Source of the DNA: Mycteria americana
Taxonomy: Eukaryota; Chordata; Aves; Ciconiiformes; Ciconiidae
Assembly (NCBI RefSeq): GCF_035582795.1
Contig: NC_134368.1
Coordinates: 11,247,501-11,311,500, forward strand
DNA length: 64,000 nucleotides
Reading direction: 5' to 3'
In this document: positions 9,921 to 24,300 of the stretch, one piece after another
Layout: each line of letters opens with the position of its first letter
How positions within the stretch are numbered: the stretch's first letter is position 1
Position numbers and translations under genes: made by a program
The notes under the pieces: generated by a model
Told to the model about the DNA's origin: nothing
Seen by the model: the letters and a program-made list of their open reading frames with translations, nothing else
Database searches by the model: none

Positions 9921-11879
9921 TCTTTTCATGCTCTGCTTTTGAAACTTGTAGAGTTTTATTCTGCAGCTGTAGCCTGTTGAATTTAATTTGCTCCATTTTC
10001 TTTTAATGATTAATGTGGTGTTAATGATTGCTTTAATGTATTCTCAGGACATACTCAGCTTGGCTACTGCAGGGGGCTGGAGCCCCAGCTGAGCAGGGCG
10101 CAGGACCTGGTGGAGGGGTCCTTCCCTCTCCCTGGGGCAGCCCTGCCTGCTGCTGTGGTTGGCTCCCTCCAGGGGGCCAGTTCTGGGCCCTGCCTCTGCT
10201 TCACCCAACAGCGCTGTAACATCTTAACTGTCATTAATGACTGCATGAGGAGTGTACAATGTTAACAGTTTATTTGTGATGCAAAAGGAACAGTGCTTGG
10301 TCATCAAAAAACTATCACACAGTATTAGAAATATAAAACATCACTCCAAATTTAATTGTACATTAAAAACAGTCCACCTATGCCAAAATGTCAGTCAGGC
10401 TCAGGAAGCCTGTAGTATACTGCTCGCTTTTGTTGTTGATCATTGTATTTTAAGGCAGTTGATGCAGCTTTTACCTGGTCTGCTGAGCACTTGTGATCTC
10501 GTGACAATTGCATGGAAGCTGCCTTGTGGAGGTGTTCTCCGCTAGCTAAACCCTGACAAACCAGTCCTCTTCGCAGAGGCCTTGGGCAGCGGCTGTGGTC
10601 TGCCTTGTGCTGATGACGAAGGGAGAGGTGCAGAGAAGAGCTCCATGTATGACACAGTGCCGTGTTCAACAGCACGCGGGGGCAAGTCAGGAGTGTGCTG
10701 TGCTGTGTTGCTGTCTGATAATCTTGGTGCTTTACTCGACTGTTTTGTGGGTGGGTGGTTTTTTCCTATTTGCAAAACTAGCCAGGCTGCCTGGGAGGCT
10801 GTCTTAAACATAACTGCTGGGGGAAGGGCCATAAGAAACCTGCAGTCTGGTGTTGCTGCAAATGGTCATCGCCCATCCCCTCCTAGAAGATCTCCCTCTT
10901 TGCTCAGCAGTCAGGTGCCAAGATTCAGGTCTTGTAGAGGTCCTTGGAAGCTGGTGATAGTTCTGTGGTTACTTCCTACTCCTCCTTTGTCTGCTGTTTT
11001 ATAGAACCAAGTAAAACCAAGGGGATGAGGAACAAAGCTCCACAGACAGTGAAGCAAACCTCTGCCCCTGCCAGCCAGTAAACTGCAAAGGAAACAAGAG
11101 TTATCTGTTAGTATGCTTGTCCTTGCCTCTGTCTGAACTGGCCCTCAAAGCTCCTGCTCTCATCACCTTACTGACAGGACTGGAGAACACAGAACTACTG
11201 CATGTTCCACCACACATCCTTGCTGGCATACCAGTTATAAAGAGGAGGTAGCTAATAGCAGTGCTGGTTCTCTTCCCAGGAAACAGCATGTTAAAAGTGG
11301 TTATTTTAAATAGGATATTTTCATTCTTGCCAGTGTGGTAATGGGGAAGTTCCTCTTCACTCATTCAGCTTTACAAGGCAACTATTTAACTCTGCCCCAG
11401 CACCACCTCCACAGCTGCTCCTGGCGCTGTCTGTGCTGCTCTTGCAGGGCTCTCACTGTTGGTACTGGGCTCCTGCTGTGAAACACTCATGAAGCCAATG
11501 CCAAGGTAGGAGGGCAAGGGCAGGACTTGTGCTGCACCTGGGAGCACTAGCTGCGGCACAGAGCAGTGGTCTGGTGAACCAGAGCGAGCCAGTTGCTTGG
11601 CACATGGATACAGTCAGGAAACAGGTTCTGGCTTTGCTCAAACTTACTTAACATTAGGGCTGAGTTCAAGCTCAGAGTTGCTGCCTGGCTGCTTCCCCAT
11701 ATTCTGTCCCTTCACCCTATAACGGGTTGGGGGAACTGAACCCCATACAGGGGTGACCTGTGCTCCTTAGGCACAGCCTAGGTTTGGCCTTAGGCAGGGC
11801 GGCTAGGCACTGCAGACTGCCTGAGCTCTGGGGCATTAGGAGAGTGTGGCCTCTTCATCTAGTGTACAGGTTACAGACG
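9921..11879. other. Interval between convergent ADD1 and MFSD10
   Basis: No recognised gene. The block at about 10060-10220 is GC-rich. A minus-strand AATAAA (TTTATT at 10269-10274) could end a longer MFSD10 3'UTR. Short minus-strand open frames at 10391-10675 and 10542-10832 do not match anything I know. Confidence 0.5.
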
Positions 11880-11899
11880 CTTTTAATGCTGAGAAGTTC

Positions 11900-11905
11900 T
11901 TTATT
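11900..11905 (-). terminator. MFSD10: Poly(A) signal, probable MFSD10 3' end
   Basis: TTTATT on the + strand is AATAAA on the minus strand, about 320 bases past the last candidate MFSD10 stop codon. Confidence 0.5.
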
Positions 11906-12225
11906 GCACATTATGGACTGTCCCTACTTAATTTGTACCATCTTGGGATGCAGCTTCATGAGATGCAGGGAACCAGTTACCGCGGCACAGGAGACCTTGA
12001 TCTCACCGACTCCTGCTTACCCAGTGCCAGGGTGGCCCCTCAGCAGCTAAAATGGCTAAAAATAAGACCAGCAATGGCAAGGGTTCCTGGTCAGCCTCCG
12101 TCTCCCTCTGCACGCTGGGGCCAGGCCCACTGTGGTGCTCCTCTGCCTGCAGCACAGCTACACACAGGGCTTGGTTAGTTTGATGCTGTTGCTGGACTGC
12201 TGAAGAATCAGGCACTACCTGCTGT

Positions 12226-12334
12226 CTAGCTTATCTTGGCTTCTATGAACTTTTTTAACTCATCCATGAGGCTTTCGCTGGTGCTAGCAAGGACCATGTC
12301 CTGCCCCTGCTGCAGCTCTCGGGGGTACCTCCTT
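12226..12334 (-). CDS. MFSD10: Doubtful MFSD10 terminal exon
   Basis: Acceptor CTTTGCAG precedes 12334. Joined directly to exon 12466-12555 (phase 1) it gives a 26-residue non-membrane tail ending in TAA at 12255-12257. In the frame needing phase 2 it reads [20 protein letters not shown] then [14 protein letters not shown] and stops at TAG 12226-12228. That second frame looks more protein-like but would need an unseen 3n+1 exon. Neither resembles the helix that ends mammalian MFSD10. Confidence 0.3.
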
Positions 12335-15300
12335 CTGCAAAGACAACGTCACGGCTCTGAAACATGCTGCGCTTCCCCTTCCCCTTCAGAGCCCCCCGGG
12401 CTGTGGGGGCCCAGCATGAGGCTGTATGTTGGCACAGGCAGGAAGGAGCACGGGGCCACACTCACCTGTAGCTGACAGGATCGGTCCCAGGGCTCTGGCA
12501 AGGGCGCCCAGGCTCCTCAGGATCCCCATGACTCGTCCTTTCTGGCTGGCAGAGCCTGTGCAAGCACAAAGCCATCACTCAGTGTGGGGGGTTTGCTTGG
12601 GGCAGGGAAAGCATTGCAGGGCACTGCTGTAGTGCTTGGAGCCTTGTTCTTTTGGAGGTTTTTCCCACATGCATCTTCCCCTCCTTCCATTTCACACTCA
12701 CTGCCCAAGCTGCAGTTATTTCCCCTCCACCAAGGTAAACATGACTGCTTCACTGAGAAAACAAGAGTGCTTGCCCACAGGCGACTTGTAGCACACTCTC
12801 CCCCCCTGCCAAAAAGCCCAGCAAAAAAGCAGCTTTACATTGTACCCAAGATTTGCTGAGGAGGCACAGGTGTACAATAAATACAGAAGCACGGATGCAA
12901 GTTAAGTAAGAGCAACATAAAAGTGACATTAATGAGCAAAGCCTTACTTTTTCACCTCAGCAAGCACTGTAGTGCTGGCAACCAACAGAACCAAAGCTAA
13001 AGAACAAACTGTGTCATCCACAGATGGCAACACAGCTACTTCTGCTTTACAAGGTTACGTAGCAACCAGGGCCACAAATCCAGAAGGTTCCTTAGAAGGT
13101 CTTTTCTAAGGAATTGGAAAGAAATGGTTTTACTGCTGGCAGCGATGGCTGGTGTCTCTTTCAGAGAACCCAGGCCATTCCCTGCTCAGTGCTGTTTGTG
13201 GTCTTTGCCCATGATATCAATTCTTTTCCCACTCTTCCTCATCATCTTAATCACAACCAGAAATAAGGTTGCTTGAGGTTTCCCCATCACATTGGAACAA
13301 GCCACGTTACACAGTACAGAACTGTGTAATACCGTTACTGAAGTGTGATACCGATGGTCACTGAACAGGCCGTTGCTGTTTGCTAGCTCTGAAACTATCC
13401 ATCATGGAGTACAGTTTTCAGAAACAGGTACAAGTCAGTTTGGAGTTTTCCTACGCTCCCTTGCAGGATGTTTCTGAATTCCCCAGGGTCAGGATATTGT
13501 CTTCCTCTCCCCTGCAGCCCCACTTAGCTTCTCTTCTGTGAAGGACATTCAGGGAAGCGAAGGGACTGAAGGCTGTAGCACCTTCAGCTTAACACAGCTG
13601 GTTTGCCTCCCCACAGCAAAGCACAGTGTGATTGGAGGGTAACTACAGTCATGAATCACTGGCTATACTGAAAAGGGGCAGCATACAAGTGACTGGGAAG
13701 GGCTCTCCTCTAGGCTTTAGCCTCACTCCTGCAGGGGCGATTATCGCTTCAGGATTACATACGTACAGCATGGAGTAGCGGTTCACTGTAATACTTGACA
13801 TTGCTGCTTTCCTTGTTAATGCATCTGGGGGAAAGAGGCCTTTTACAAAGCCAAGCAGCAGCCAGAGTCACCGGTCCAACATTCAGATCCAAGGTGGACC
13901 TACGCCACGAGCGTTCCTGTTGATGCATCGCTAAGCTTGAAGTCAGTTCTGTATTTGAGCCAAATCTACACAAAGGTCAGTTATGTGGCCAAGGGCTGCC
14001 ACTCAAAGCAGGAAAGACACTCACCATAGCCTGCCACCACTGCTGACAAACACGGGATAACAATGGCCGCAGCTGGAAAAATCCACAAAAGAGACTGTCA
14101 ATGAAGAGCAGAGCGCTCAAAACAGTTACAAGAGCAATATTGAAAAACATGTGGCTCAAACTCATTACTACTGCAGAGAAATATGCTGAGTTCTGGAGCA
14201 CTGTACCAACAATGAATCATCAGGTTTAATCCAGTTCAATAATGAAAACACCCCCTCAAAGCCAACCTGCACGAAGAGCCCAGAGCCATGAGCGCTCTCA
14301 GCAGATGTTTCACATTAGTGTCTCTCATTCCATGAGCCCACGGGAAAGGAGCGGATAGGTCAGGTCAGCTAACTGGTAGTTTTCCAAATCACTGGGGTCT
14401 TGTCAGGTGGAGCAGGGAAAGGGAATCGCCCATATTTCAAGTGGACAATGAGGTGGCTGTGCACAGAATCACACTGTCCCCATGCATACAGCTTTCCCGT
14501 ACTCATGGATGAAAGAGGCAGCCACGTTCTGTTTTGGGAAATAAGACGGTCAAGTCCAAGAAGAAGAGGTTACAACATTTTTGGACACAAAAGCCAAGAG
14601 CTGTTCAGCAATCACTGCCCTCTTACTGAAATAGGCGCCTTTTCTGCCAAGAAGGAATTGCTTTAAGCATACAAAGCAGAATCTTTTCTGGGAAGGAAAG
14701 CACAACTGGAGAGCAGGAACGATAGACATGTTGCCTTAACTGCAGGCACCTAACTCCTGGGGCAGAGGGAGGAAGAGAGGGGGAAGAGAGGCCCCTCCAG
14801 AGGCATTTCTAGCTGGCTTAACTGGGGAAGAGATGGGGTTTTCTGCCCAGGTACGGAGCCCAGGAAGACGAGGCTCCTAACTTCCAGCACAGTTAGACAA
14901 AATGAATACCTCCTCTCACCCCTCCTCACCAAGTGGGCTTTCAAAAGCTAATCTGAAGATAAGATGTAGATTTTGAAACTCATCAAATACACAGCTGTCC
15001 CTAGACAAGCAAGCTACTAAACAGATGCATTTTGTGGTTTACAATTTACTTTTAAATCAAGCTGTATCATGCAAAAGAGAAAAGTCTGCTACTTTTGTAA
15101 TTAGTCATATTTGAAGCTTCTTAACAATAGTTAGCAGCATTGGGAATATCTGAAATCTCCTTTCAGATAGGCACTTCAGTAGGTGAATCCAACTTCACTC
15201 ATAACCGTTTCCCTGAATAACAGCTTAAATTGGCAGAATGTTATTTACGTAAACACTTAAACATCTTTGAAAATGACCTGCACTTATCAAAAATAATAGG

Positions 15301-18300
15301 TGGAGTTTTGCTCCCTCCCTGAACTAGCAGCTTGCAATGCAAGAGAGCAGAGCGGTGTCCAGCCAGCTCAGCACCATGCCACAACATTCAGGGCAACGCT
15401 GATTTACCCTCACCCTCGCTCAGCCTGAACGCACGCTCCAGCCTTCAGCTTCAGAGTGTGCAGGTCTCTCCGGCCTGTTGCCTAAGAAATAATGCAGCCA
15501 CCACAGAAATGCAAAGACATGCTGTCTCCCTTCTTTTCCTGAGCTGAGCTATTTAGTGAATATTTTGCTTCTAGGTCTGATGAGAGGGGGGAAAAAAACC
15601 ACCCTCAAGAGCTCCCCAGTGAGACAGGACAACAGGAGTACTGGGATGTGTCCAAATATCACCATGGCAACTTCCTGTGATACAAACAGCATCAGAAAAA
15701 AAACCAGACACTATTTCTTCCATATTTTATAAACAGTAACTTTCTGTTACTCATAGTTTGAAATTAGAAGTGCATCTTTTTTAACGGGGTGAATAAGTAT
15801 ATGAAGAAAAATTATTTGTGCTTAGCTTTCAGTGCATTTTGAATAGCTTACCGAAAGAGTACAGCAACAGTCCAACACTCAGCATGGTCACATTTGCAGC
15901 CCATCCAATTAACAAGAAAGCTGGAATCAGCAACATAATAGCCTGCAAAATGAATGAGTCACACGGTCACATTTAAACACTGCTTGTTAAAGCCTAATTC
16001 TAGGTGTCCTGCCGGTTCTGGTTCTCTTCCACTGATGGGACTACATTTAAGTTAGAAGCAGAAAGCCTTTCTTCCCAAGTAGGCATTTCAAATTCACCTG
16101 GATGGCCCCACATCAGCGCAATTTACTTTTCTGTTCTCTCTCGCTATCACATGGTTGCAGACCACATGCAGGCTGGAGTCACCTGTAACACAGGCTGTAG
16201 TTATCCCACCCCCTATTTCCCACAGCTGAGGAAAAATCGATTTTTGCAGTTCTCTCTCTCACACGATCTACTGTTTTTTGGTGTTTTTTCCTCTTGTTCT
16301 GTGTTGAACTGGACAAAAATCTAGCTTTAACTCTTTATCTCCTGAGCTGGCACAAGAGATCAAAAAGCTTGTGTGCAACAGGACTACAGCTCCTCTGCTT
16401 GTTCTCAGCAGTATTGACTGATTTTAAGGGCTACATCAAACCCTCTTGAGCTTTCAAAGTCCATACTTCTGTAGCCAAGAAGAAAAAATGGGGGGGTGGC
16501 ATTTGAAATTCAAACCCAAAAAGAAAAAAACATTCTGCATCTCCTCCAAGAGCCTGGACTTCAGTTCCCCTGTGATCTCTCCCTCACAAACAAAGGTTTC
16601 GCAGAAAAGACAGATCAGTTAAGATCTGCTACACATTTCACAAAAGAGGATATTCACTCCCACCAAATGTCTCATTTTGAAGATTCAGTTATAAATGAGC
16701 TATTGTAATCACTGTGCGAAGAGCAGCCACATTTGCCATATGATCCAGACTCACAAACAAATTGCCAGAATAACTTTAGCAGAAGGGGGAACTCCCACAA
16801 AAGCCACTCAAGCCCCATACATCCACAGAAAGAGTGCCCCGGGGCCAGTGGGTTTCTGCATAGTGCACGTGGATGTTTATGAGAAGCAATCAGCTCAGAC
16901 CAACTAAACTAAGTGAGTATTTCTAGTTAACTACACTTCTCAGTGCAGGGAAGAGGAAGGAGTGTAAAAATTAGTGGGGCAAGCCACAGTTTGCACAAAC
17001 TGCAGTGCAGTGACAGCAGACACAGCAGGCTGGCAGAGCACGTGGAGGAAGCTGATGCAGAGGATAAAGCGGTACTAACAAAGCAGCCTGATTTTCTTTC
17101 ACAGGGAAATGCTTCCTGTGTGACACAACAAACGTGCCATTAACGTTTGCCTGCCAGGGAGCAGGGTGGAGATGGTTTCACCAGCAGAAATAACTTCAAG
17201 AAAAGCTGAGTCAATTCACTGGAACGCAGTGCAGTTTGGTAATCTTTTTTGCCCTGCCACCATTGAAATCACACTGGCCTCAAAATAATGTGTAGTAAGT
17301 TGATGGAGGCTTTAACAGTCCAAGCATACCTATACCTAGCAGCCAACAAAAATTCAGAAACACTTGAAACCTGCTTTGTTTAGTTCCATGCACAAATGCC
17401 AATGACACCACATATCTACTTGTCCCACAGCTGCATAAGCTGCAGGAAACGGTTCCCTGTCATCCCAGCACAGCAGCAGCAGCATCTCTATGAAGAAAGA
17501 GGCAAGCAAAACAAAGAAACGCACACTTTTGTCAGTGAAACTTCTGTCTGAACATTAGTACATGCTATCGTCACATGTGATACTGATGATCACAAATCGA
17601 AGACTGGAGGAAGAATCTATTTCCCCTGCCCACCAGTGACATATACTCTAGGGAAAGCCTGTTAAAGCACAGACATGGCCAGACTGATGATGTCACTGAA
17701 AATAATTTGCCAGAAAGAGTCAGAGATCAGCTCTGAAGCAGCTTTAGTAGTTTCAATGTCTGCACTGCAAGAGAAATCACTGAAACAAAGCATAATCTTC
17801 ACAGCATTTTACCTAGCTTGCACAGACACTCTGTTCTCATATCCTACTGCAGTTATATAGGAAGAACTCGAGGTTTCAATAATATCGTAGCTGATACAGT
17901 AAGAAATGGCTCTAATGTTCCAAAGTTTAGTTAGACTGATAAATGCCCAACAACCAGGGTCTTGAGAAGTCATTTAGCTGGAGTAATGAGACAGAAATTT
18001 CTTTTGATTTGACAAGTACAGTTATAGCCTCCAAATATATTTTGTTGCACTTCAGATAGATTGAAAATTAACATATCAGATTTGTGGGGGAGAACAAAAA
18101 AAAAAAAAAAAAAAAATTTTTTTTTTTTACCCTTTTTACAGCTCTGATTTCATTTCCTGGCTTGATTCGGCGAGCATAGCCTCCCTGGATCACAGCCATT
18201 GTTATTCCAATGAAGAAAAACATCTTGCCCTGCTGCATGCTAGAAGGGAGGCAAAAAACACAGATTATGGAGTCACGCGCAGAGCATTCCACCCTGGGAT

Positions 18301-21300
18301 TCACCGGTTCAGTGTAGACCCTTTCCTGAACCAGAGAGAGAAAACGCTTTTTGGTGCTCACATGAGCAGTGCAAAGTTCTTAATGCTGACATTAGTTTCC
18401 ATGGCAGGCAGACAGCAAGAAGATAAAACTCTGAGTTCTTATGTAGAGATGGGACAGTTGCTGGCAAATGCCGCAATCATCTCTAGATTGCTACAATGCA
18501 GTTTAGTTGTTTCTAGGGTGGCCCACAAAGAGTCAACATATTAATTACCCTGTGCCATGGAAGTCTGTGCCATATGCACAGGAGTTGCTGGTTTCCAAGG
18601 AACAAGTGTTTTGCTTTCTCACAGCCACTGCCACCACTCATGCAGAGTTTGATTAAGGTCACCAAGGCACAACATGGGCACTGGCATGGTGGTGATCATG
18701 TACCACACTGGGAAGCTTGCAACATCACTTCCTCCATCCTTAAATATTTCTTCAGATTTCCCTTCCACCTCTCTTATCTACTAAACTATGTGGATATTCT
18801 CAACTAAAAGTTCTCACCTCCATAACAAGCTTGTTTGTCACACAGCCTGTACTGTCAGCATGAAGTTGTACATCTCACTACATGGCTATCCTGAAAGGAC
18901 TGTGCAGAGCAAGCTCAATACACTAGAAAACCTTTCCTTGATGCACACACATTAGTCAAGCCACAAACTGTAATGAAAGACAGACAGGGAAAGATGAGAC
19001 AAACCCTTGAGAATTACTCAATTCTACACACATAAGGAATCAAGCTGCAGGATCATGTTCCTGGCTGGAAATCTTCCTATGAGCTGGCAGGAAAAGTATT
19101 TCAAGCTGAGCTGCTGTTAGTGGATTCTGTTCTCTTTCTTCTCTGATGTTTGACTAAAGGAAATCAAACTCTATGATGTAATGACTGTACACCGTATGCA
19201 ACACAACTCTGATGAGCAAATATAATCACATAGCCATCCCTCCATCCTTTGCCTTTTTTGAGCTTCAAGATTTGTCCTAATACTGAAGAACTCTTCTGGG
19301 CTAGAAGAGAAAAGGTTTTATTATAATAAATACAACTAGCCCAGCTATACATATTTCAGGAGCTTTAATTTAATCTTGTGTATTGATTTTCTCTAGTTAT
19401 TAGAAGTTGTAGATTCATTGAGTATTTCCTTTCATGATAAACAGTGTGCCTGTATTTTCATAAATTCTTCCCACAAAGCCCAAATATCACTGAACACAGT
19501 GGTTGTTTTCTGAGTGTTTTTACTAACGTCATAAAGCCTCTCTTGAAAATAAATGGAGACCTTAAATCAAGATTTTGGAAAATATCCTAGACAAAATATA
19601 CAACATTTATATTCTAAGTGTGCTATACCTGCTGAACTGGAATCTCTGGTGAGTGAGAAAACTCAGCGTATACTCCAAGCCGGAAAACAGGAAGACGTAC
19701 AGGAAATAAGCCATGCCCAAGATTTTGAGATTCTGAAGATCTAAACAAACAAAAAACCAACCAACCAACCAACCAAACAAACCAACCAACCAAAAAAAAA
19801 AGAGGGAGAAATACAGTGGTGTTTTTCAAGCACAGCTTGAGAATATAACAATGATAGTAGAGCAACATTTATCAACTGTACAGGGAAGAGTTCTCACCTC
19901 AGATGCTCATTTTAAATATCCATACAAGACATGCCACAAAATTACTTCTGCCCACTACCTCCCTTCTTATGAGGGGAGGAGAGCCAACAAGGCTCATCTC
20001 TCTCTGGGTCACCCTGGTCTCACTCACCCAATCCAGCCCCTCTGCCTCACACTGACACACCCACCTACACTGGGATTTATTTATTTTTAGTCAATACCCA
20101 CATTCTATCAATACCTTGATGCTGCTCTCAGGATGATATTGGCTAATGCACAGCATCCCTTTTTCTAAGCTACAAACGGACTGTGAGAGACTACCTTACT
20201 TGTTTTTCTGCCAGTGCAGGATTTAACAGGTTTTCTCTGAAGTGGCAAATATTACTCTATTCCTGAGGCAGCAGCAAGGAGGACTGACTGATAAGTTGGT
20301 GTACCTGGCAAACACCGATTTGTTTTCTACAGCTTAAATAATTTCATATAGAGAAATGGCCAGCTCAAATCCTACATCTCCAAGTCCTGAATTGAGAAAT
20401 AAAATTCCAGTCTGAAGTTTCCTAGTTTGCAGCTTGCGTAAGCAAACTCACATCTCCCTCACTCATGCCTTGATCTATCTTTTTAAATCACTTCACTTGC
20501 TGCAGTCTACCCCATGCTGCAGCCAGTGCTTGAAGAAAAAGCAAGTAGCAAGTCAGAAATCTCCAAAACACTAATCTCTAAAACCTTCTTTTGGTAATAA
20601 TACCAGCATCCAAGGGAACTTGCAATTCCCTGTTCATAAGTTAGTAAGGTGGGTTTTAAATGAGCAAACAGAGTACTGCTTCTGAAATGGTTTGAGTAAC
20701 GTTTTTACTTAGAAACCATCACCACATACAGAAGGACATACAATATTAATTAAAAAGCCAGCTAACACTTACTCTCCTCTGAAGGGGATTCCTTTCCTCG
20801 GGCAACTGCAGAGAACTGAAATAAAGCCAAAGGACTGAGCAAGTCAACTGCTGCCTGAAATCCAGACATCACAGAAGAGACCTGATCAGGGAAATAGAGA
20901 GATTTATCTAAAAACCTGATGTATTAACTACTGCAAGGAATTGACAGTAACAGTCAAGTGTGCTTCTACACCTACACAAATTATCTGAGATGAAACAAGG
21001 CAACTGGCACTGGTGTTTGAGTAACCCCCAATAACATCCCAGACTTTCTGATCACAGAACTGGCTCCAGCACTGTAACTAGGAAGTAGAGCACTGATAGC
21101 AGCTTTCACTGAAGACAGAGAACAGATTCTTCCCTGGGTTCTTAATAAGCAGAAGAGGCTCATTCTCCACAGCCTTGAAGGTGGCTTTATTTGGTTCACT
21201 TTTTGCACCATCCCCCATGTCCAATGAACATTTGCTGGGAAAATAATGGCACATCTGCCTGCAAGCTCATGGGAAGCTGGGGATTTGCTTGTGTGCTACA

Positions 21301-24300
21301 GGTCTGAGAACAGTATGTGTAGCACATCAACCAACGGTCTGTTTTGGTACTGGTTGGTCTTTTAGCCAGCCAGTGACACCTCCTGGGGAAGAAAAGGAAA
21401 ATGCGATTTTTAGAGAGATTCCTTGGAGAGATTTTAGGGGGATTTCTAGAGACATTCTACTCAAGCCACATTGTGTGGTTTTTGAAGAGGAAAATTTATT
21501 TTGTAGCACTTCTGGTCCTTGTACTCTGTACATCTCAACCTAATTATGCATCTACTGGCACTCTCCCTGCTCCTTATCAACAGGAGCTTAAGAGATGCTT
21601 ATTCTTTCATCTGTAGGGAATTTAATTTTTTAATTTGTTTATTTTTTATTCTAAGGTATAGAAAATTAAAGAAAGTACTAACGAAGAAATAATGTCTAAA
21701 TTCTTAAGGAAACAATTCCTTTTAAAGTAGGAGAATTTAGACTGTCACTTTACATGACGGTCATAGGAAGAGGCAAGACATACTCAAGAATTCTGAATAA
21801 TCACACTTAGTATTTCGCATCTTCAAAGCACTGCACAGACTTTATCTGATGAGCTTCCTTCTCTTCCCAGATAGGGAGGGAGCTATTACCCCCTTGAGGG
21901 CAGAGATTAAAGGTCAAATTATCAGTGGAACTTAATCTCGGTGCATGACCTGAGGACTCGTATAGACTGGATTTAATAAAGCTGTAAACAAATCAACCTT
22001 CAATATGGCATTAACGTGACCCCTGTCTTGTTCTGACAGTCAGAACTTCTGAGTATCTGACAGCAGAGCTCTGGAGCCTATTAGTCTCACAACAGCAACA
22101 GGTTCAATATACCAGGCTGGTTTTGTATAAAGCCATAAAGCTGCTGATGCACATAGAACAAACTGGGAACAAACTGGGATTTCCCCTTCCACTGCATGCA
22201 TTGCAGAGAGTAAACAGACACTCCCAAGAAGAAGTTTCCTCATGCTTTTAAAAGGTCTGTAAGAGGATTTCCTGAAGCTGGCTTGTAGCAATCCTCAGTT
22301 CCTGCATTTGTTGGCATGATGGTGTTTGTACTACAGCATAGAGAATCTGGTAACAAGCAAGTCTCTTCAAGCATGTTTGCCAGTAATAAAAAAAGCTGTA
22401 GTTTGTACTTGTTTTGAATTTTTATCCATGTCAGACAGGGTGCCAAGCTGCTTTGTACTACAAAGCTGATTTTAGTTTGGTCCAGAGGATATACATTATA
22501 CATGCATATGTTTAAATCTTGAGTGTTTTATGAAATATATATATATATATGTATTAGATTAACATACGTGTGTGTACATGTAAATTTCTTTTAATTTCTC
22601 CTATCTTTGCCCTAGAAGCAGTAGTCTAGAAGTGAGTTCATCCACTGATCGATAATGAAAACATTGTCCTAAAACTGACAAAAGTGTTTCACCACCCCCA
22701 AATAGCAAAGCATACACTGCCAATTTCAATCAATGTCACCAGCTGCATGGAGTTTAGATCTTTGCAGGTTCAAAATCTGCAACATCTAACTTGTATTTAA
22801 TTTCTATGCTTATGATTTATTACTCCAAAATTGCTCTATTTTACTTCATGATCACCCCAAAAGTCAACTTGAATGGTAGACATTTTTCACAGTGTCTTTG
22901 TTAACTGTTTTCCTCTAATGCATAGAGACTAAGTAACATGTCTTGAAGGCACAGAGTCAGTCCAAATCAGGAATGCAGCCTGGGCCTTCCAAGCTCCAGC
23001 CTTACCCTTCAAATCAGACACTGTTTAGTATGCAGTATGCTCTATGCAGAGCAAAAGCCTTGTTTTTCCATAAGTCTGCTAGTGATGCTGCATAGCCCTA
23101 CACATAGTCCTTACAGGATTAGCCGGACAGCAGAAAAATAAAGCTGTAATACCCTCCCTCCAGCTAGGCAGTCTTGACCATGACTAGCTTAGCTAAAAAT
23201 TAACTCAAAAGCTCTTAAAGGGGACAGATTCCACTAGAGACCTTTCTGTTCCTCCCTTCTCCCAAGCAGGTCACAGCAGGAGCTGTTTTGGCCACCTCAC
23301 ATAAGATCAGTGTCTCTGACAGGTGAAAGGTACGGTTCTCTGGTCACTCTTCACCTGATAAACTTGTGGAACAGTTGAAAAAAAGGGGAGGAAGGATAGC
23401 AAAAATTCTGTTCTCCTTGGATGAAAATTCATCCTTGTTTCCCCTGTCCCCCTCCACCTTCCCCCTTCTACAAGTTAATTCCAACATGAATGTATGTGAA
23501 ATACTTGATCTTCTCTCCTGTGAAAAGAGGACTGACAGAGAAACAAGAATATGATGAGAACACAGCATAATTCAAGGAAACAGATGTCTGATCCCACTGG
23601 CACATCTTCCTACCAGTTATCATTATAATTTCCTCTCTTTCTACAGCTTTGTGCTTCCAACATATCCATTCCTATACTTCGGGAACACCTGCTCCAGCTC
23701 AGCCCAGCCAAGTTCCAGAAAGGCAGCCAACATACCTGCCTTTCCTCTGTCATCCAGGGACCAAGAAAGTTGCCCTCCTCCCACTCAGAAAGTGGGAAGA
23801 ATTACCCAAGAAAAGAGCAAAGCAGCCTAATAAGTGAAATTACAAATACCCTGGAACACATAAATCACATGGGGCCATGGCCCAGATGCAGGCTGAAAGG
23901 ACACAGCACAAAAGCACTAACACTGATACCAATCACAAGAAGCTTCAATGCCAGACAAACCCTTATCTCATCAGCAATCAAACACCCTGTGTATTTTGCA
24001 TGACTGGGACCTGACCCTGAGAGGCACCTATTAATCCACCTCACGCAATACCCACTGCTGCACAGAGACAGAGCCCCAAAAAGCAGGGATGGAGTCTTCA
24101 TTTTCGTATCAAAATTCAGTCATGTTGGCTAACACAGACTAGCTTATCAGAAGAACTATCAAGAGGATAATAAAAGAAGGGGGGAGATACTCAGTCATCA
24201 TACAGTCCTAAAAGGCCCTGAAGCCATTTATCTCTCTACAGCAAAGGTGGAATTGTTTATAGAATACAGATTCGCTCTACAGCACTTCCCTAGGTCAACA

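Noticed and set aside
10582-11004. 140-codon plus-strand frame
   Set aside because: No recognisable motif, GC-richer local sequence, and no splice or poly(A) context on that strand.
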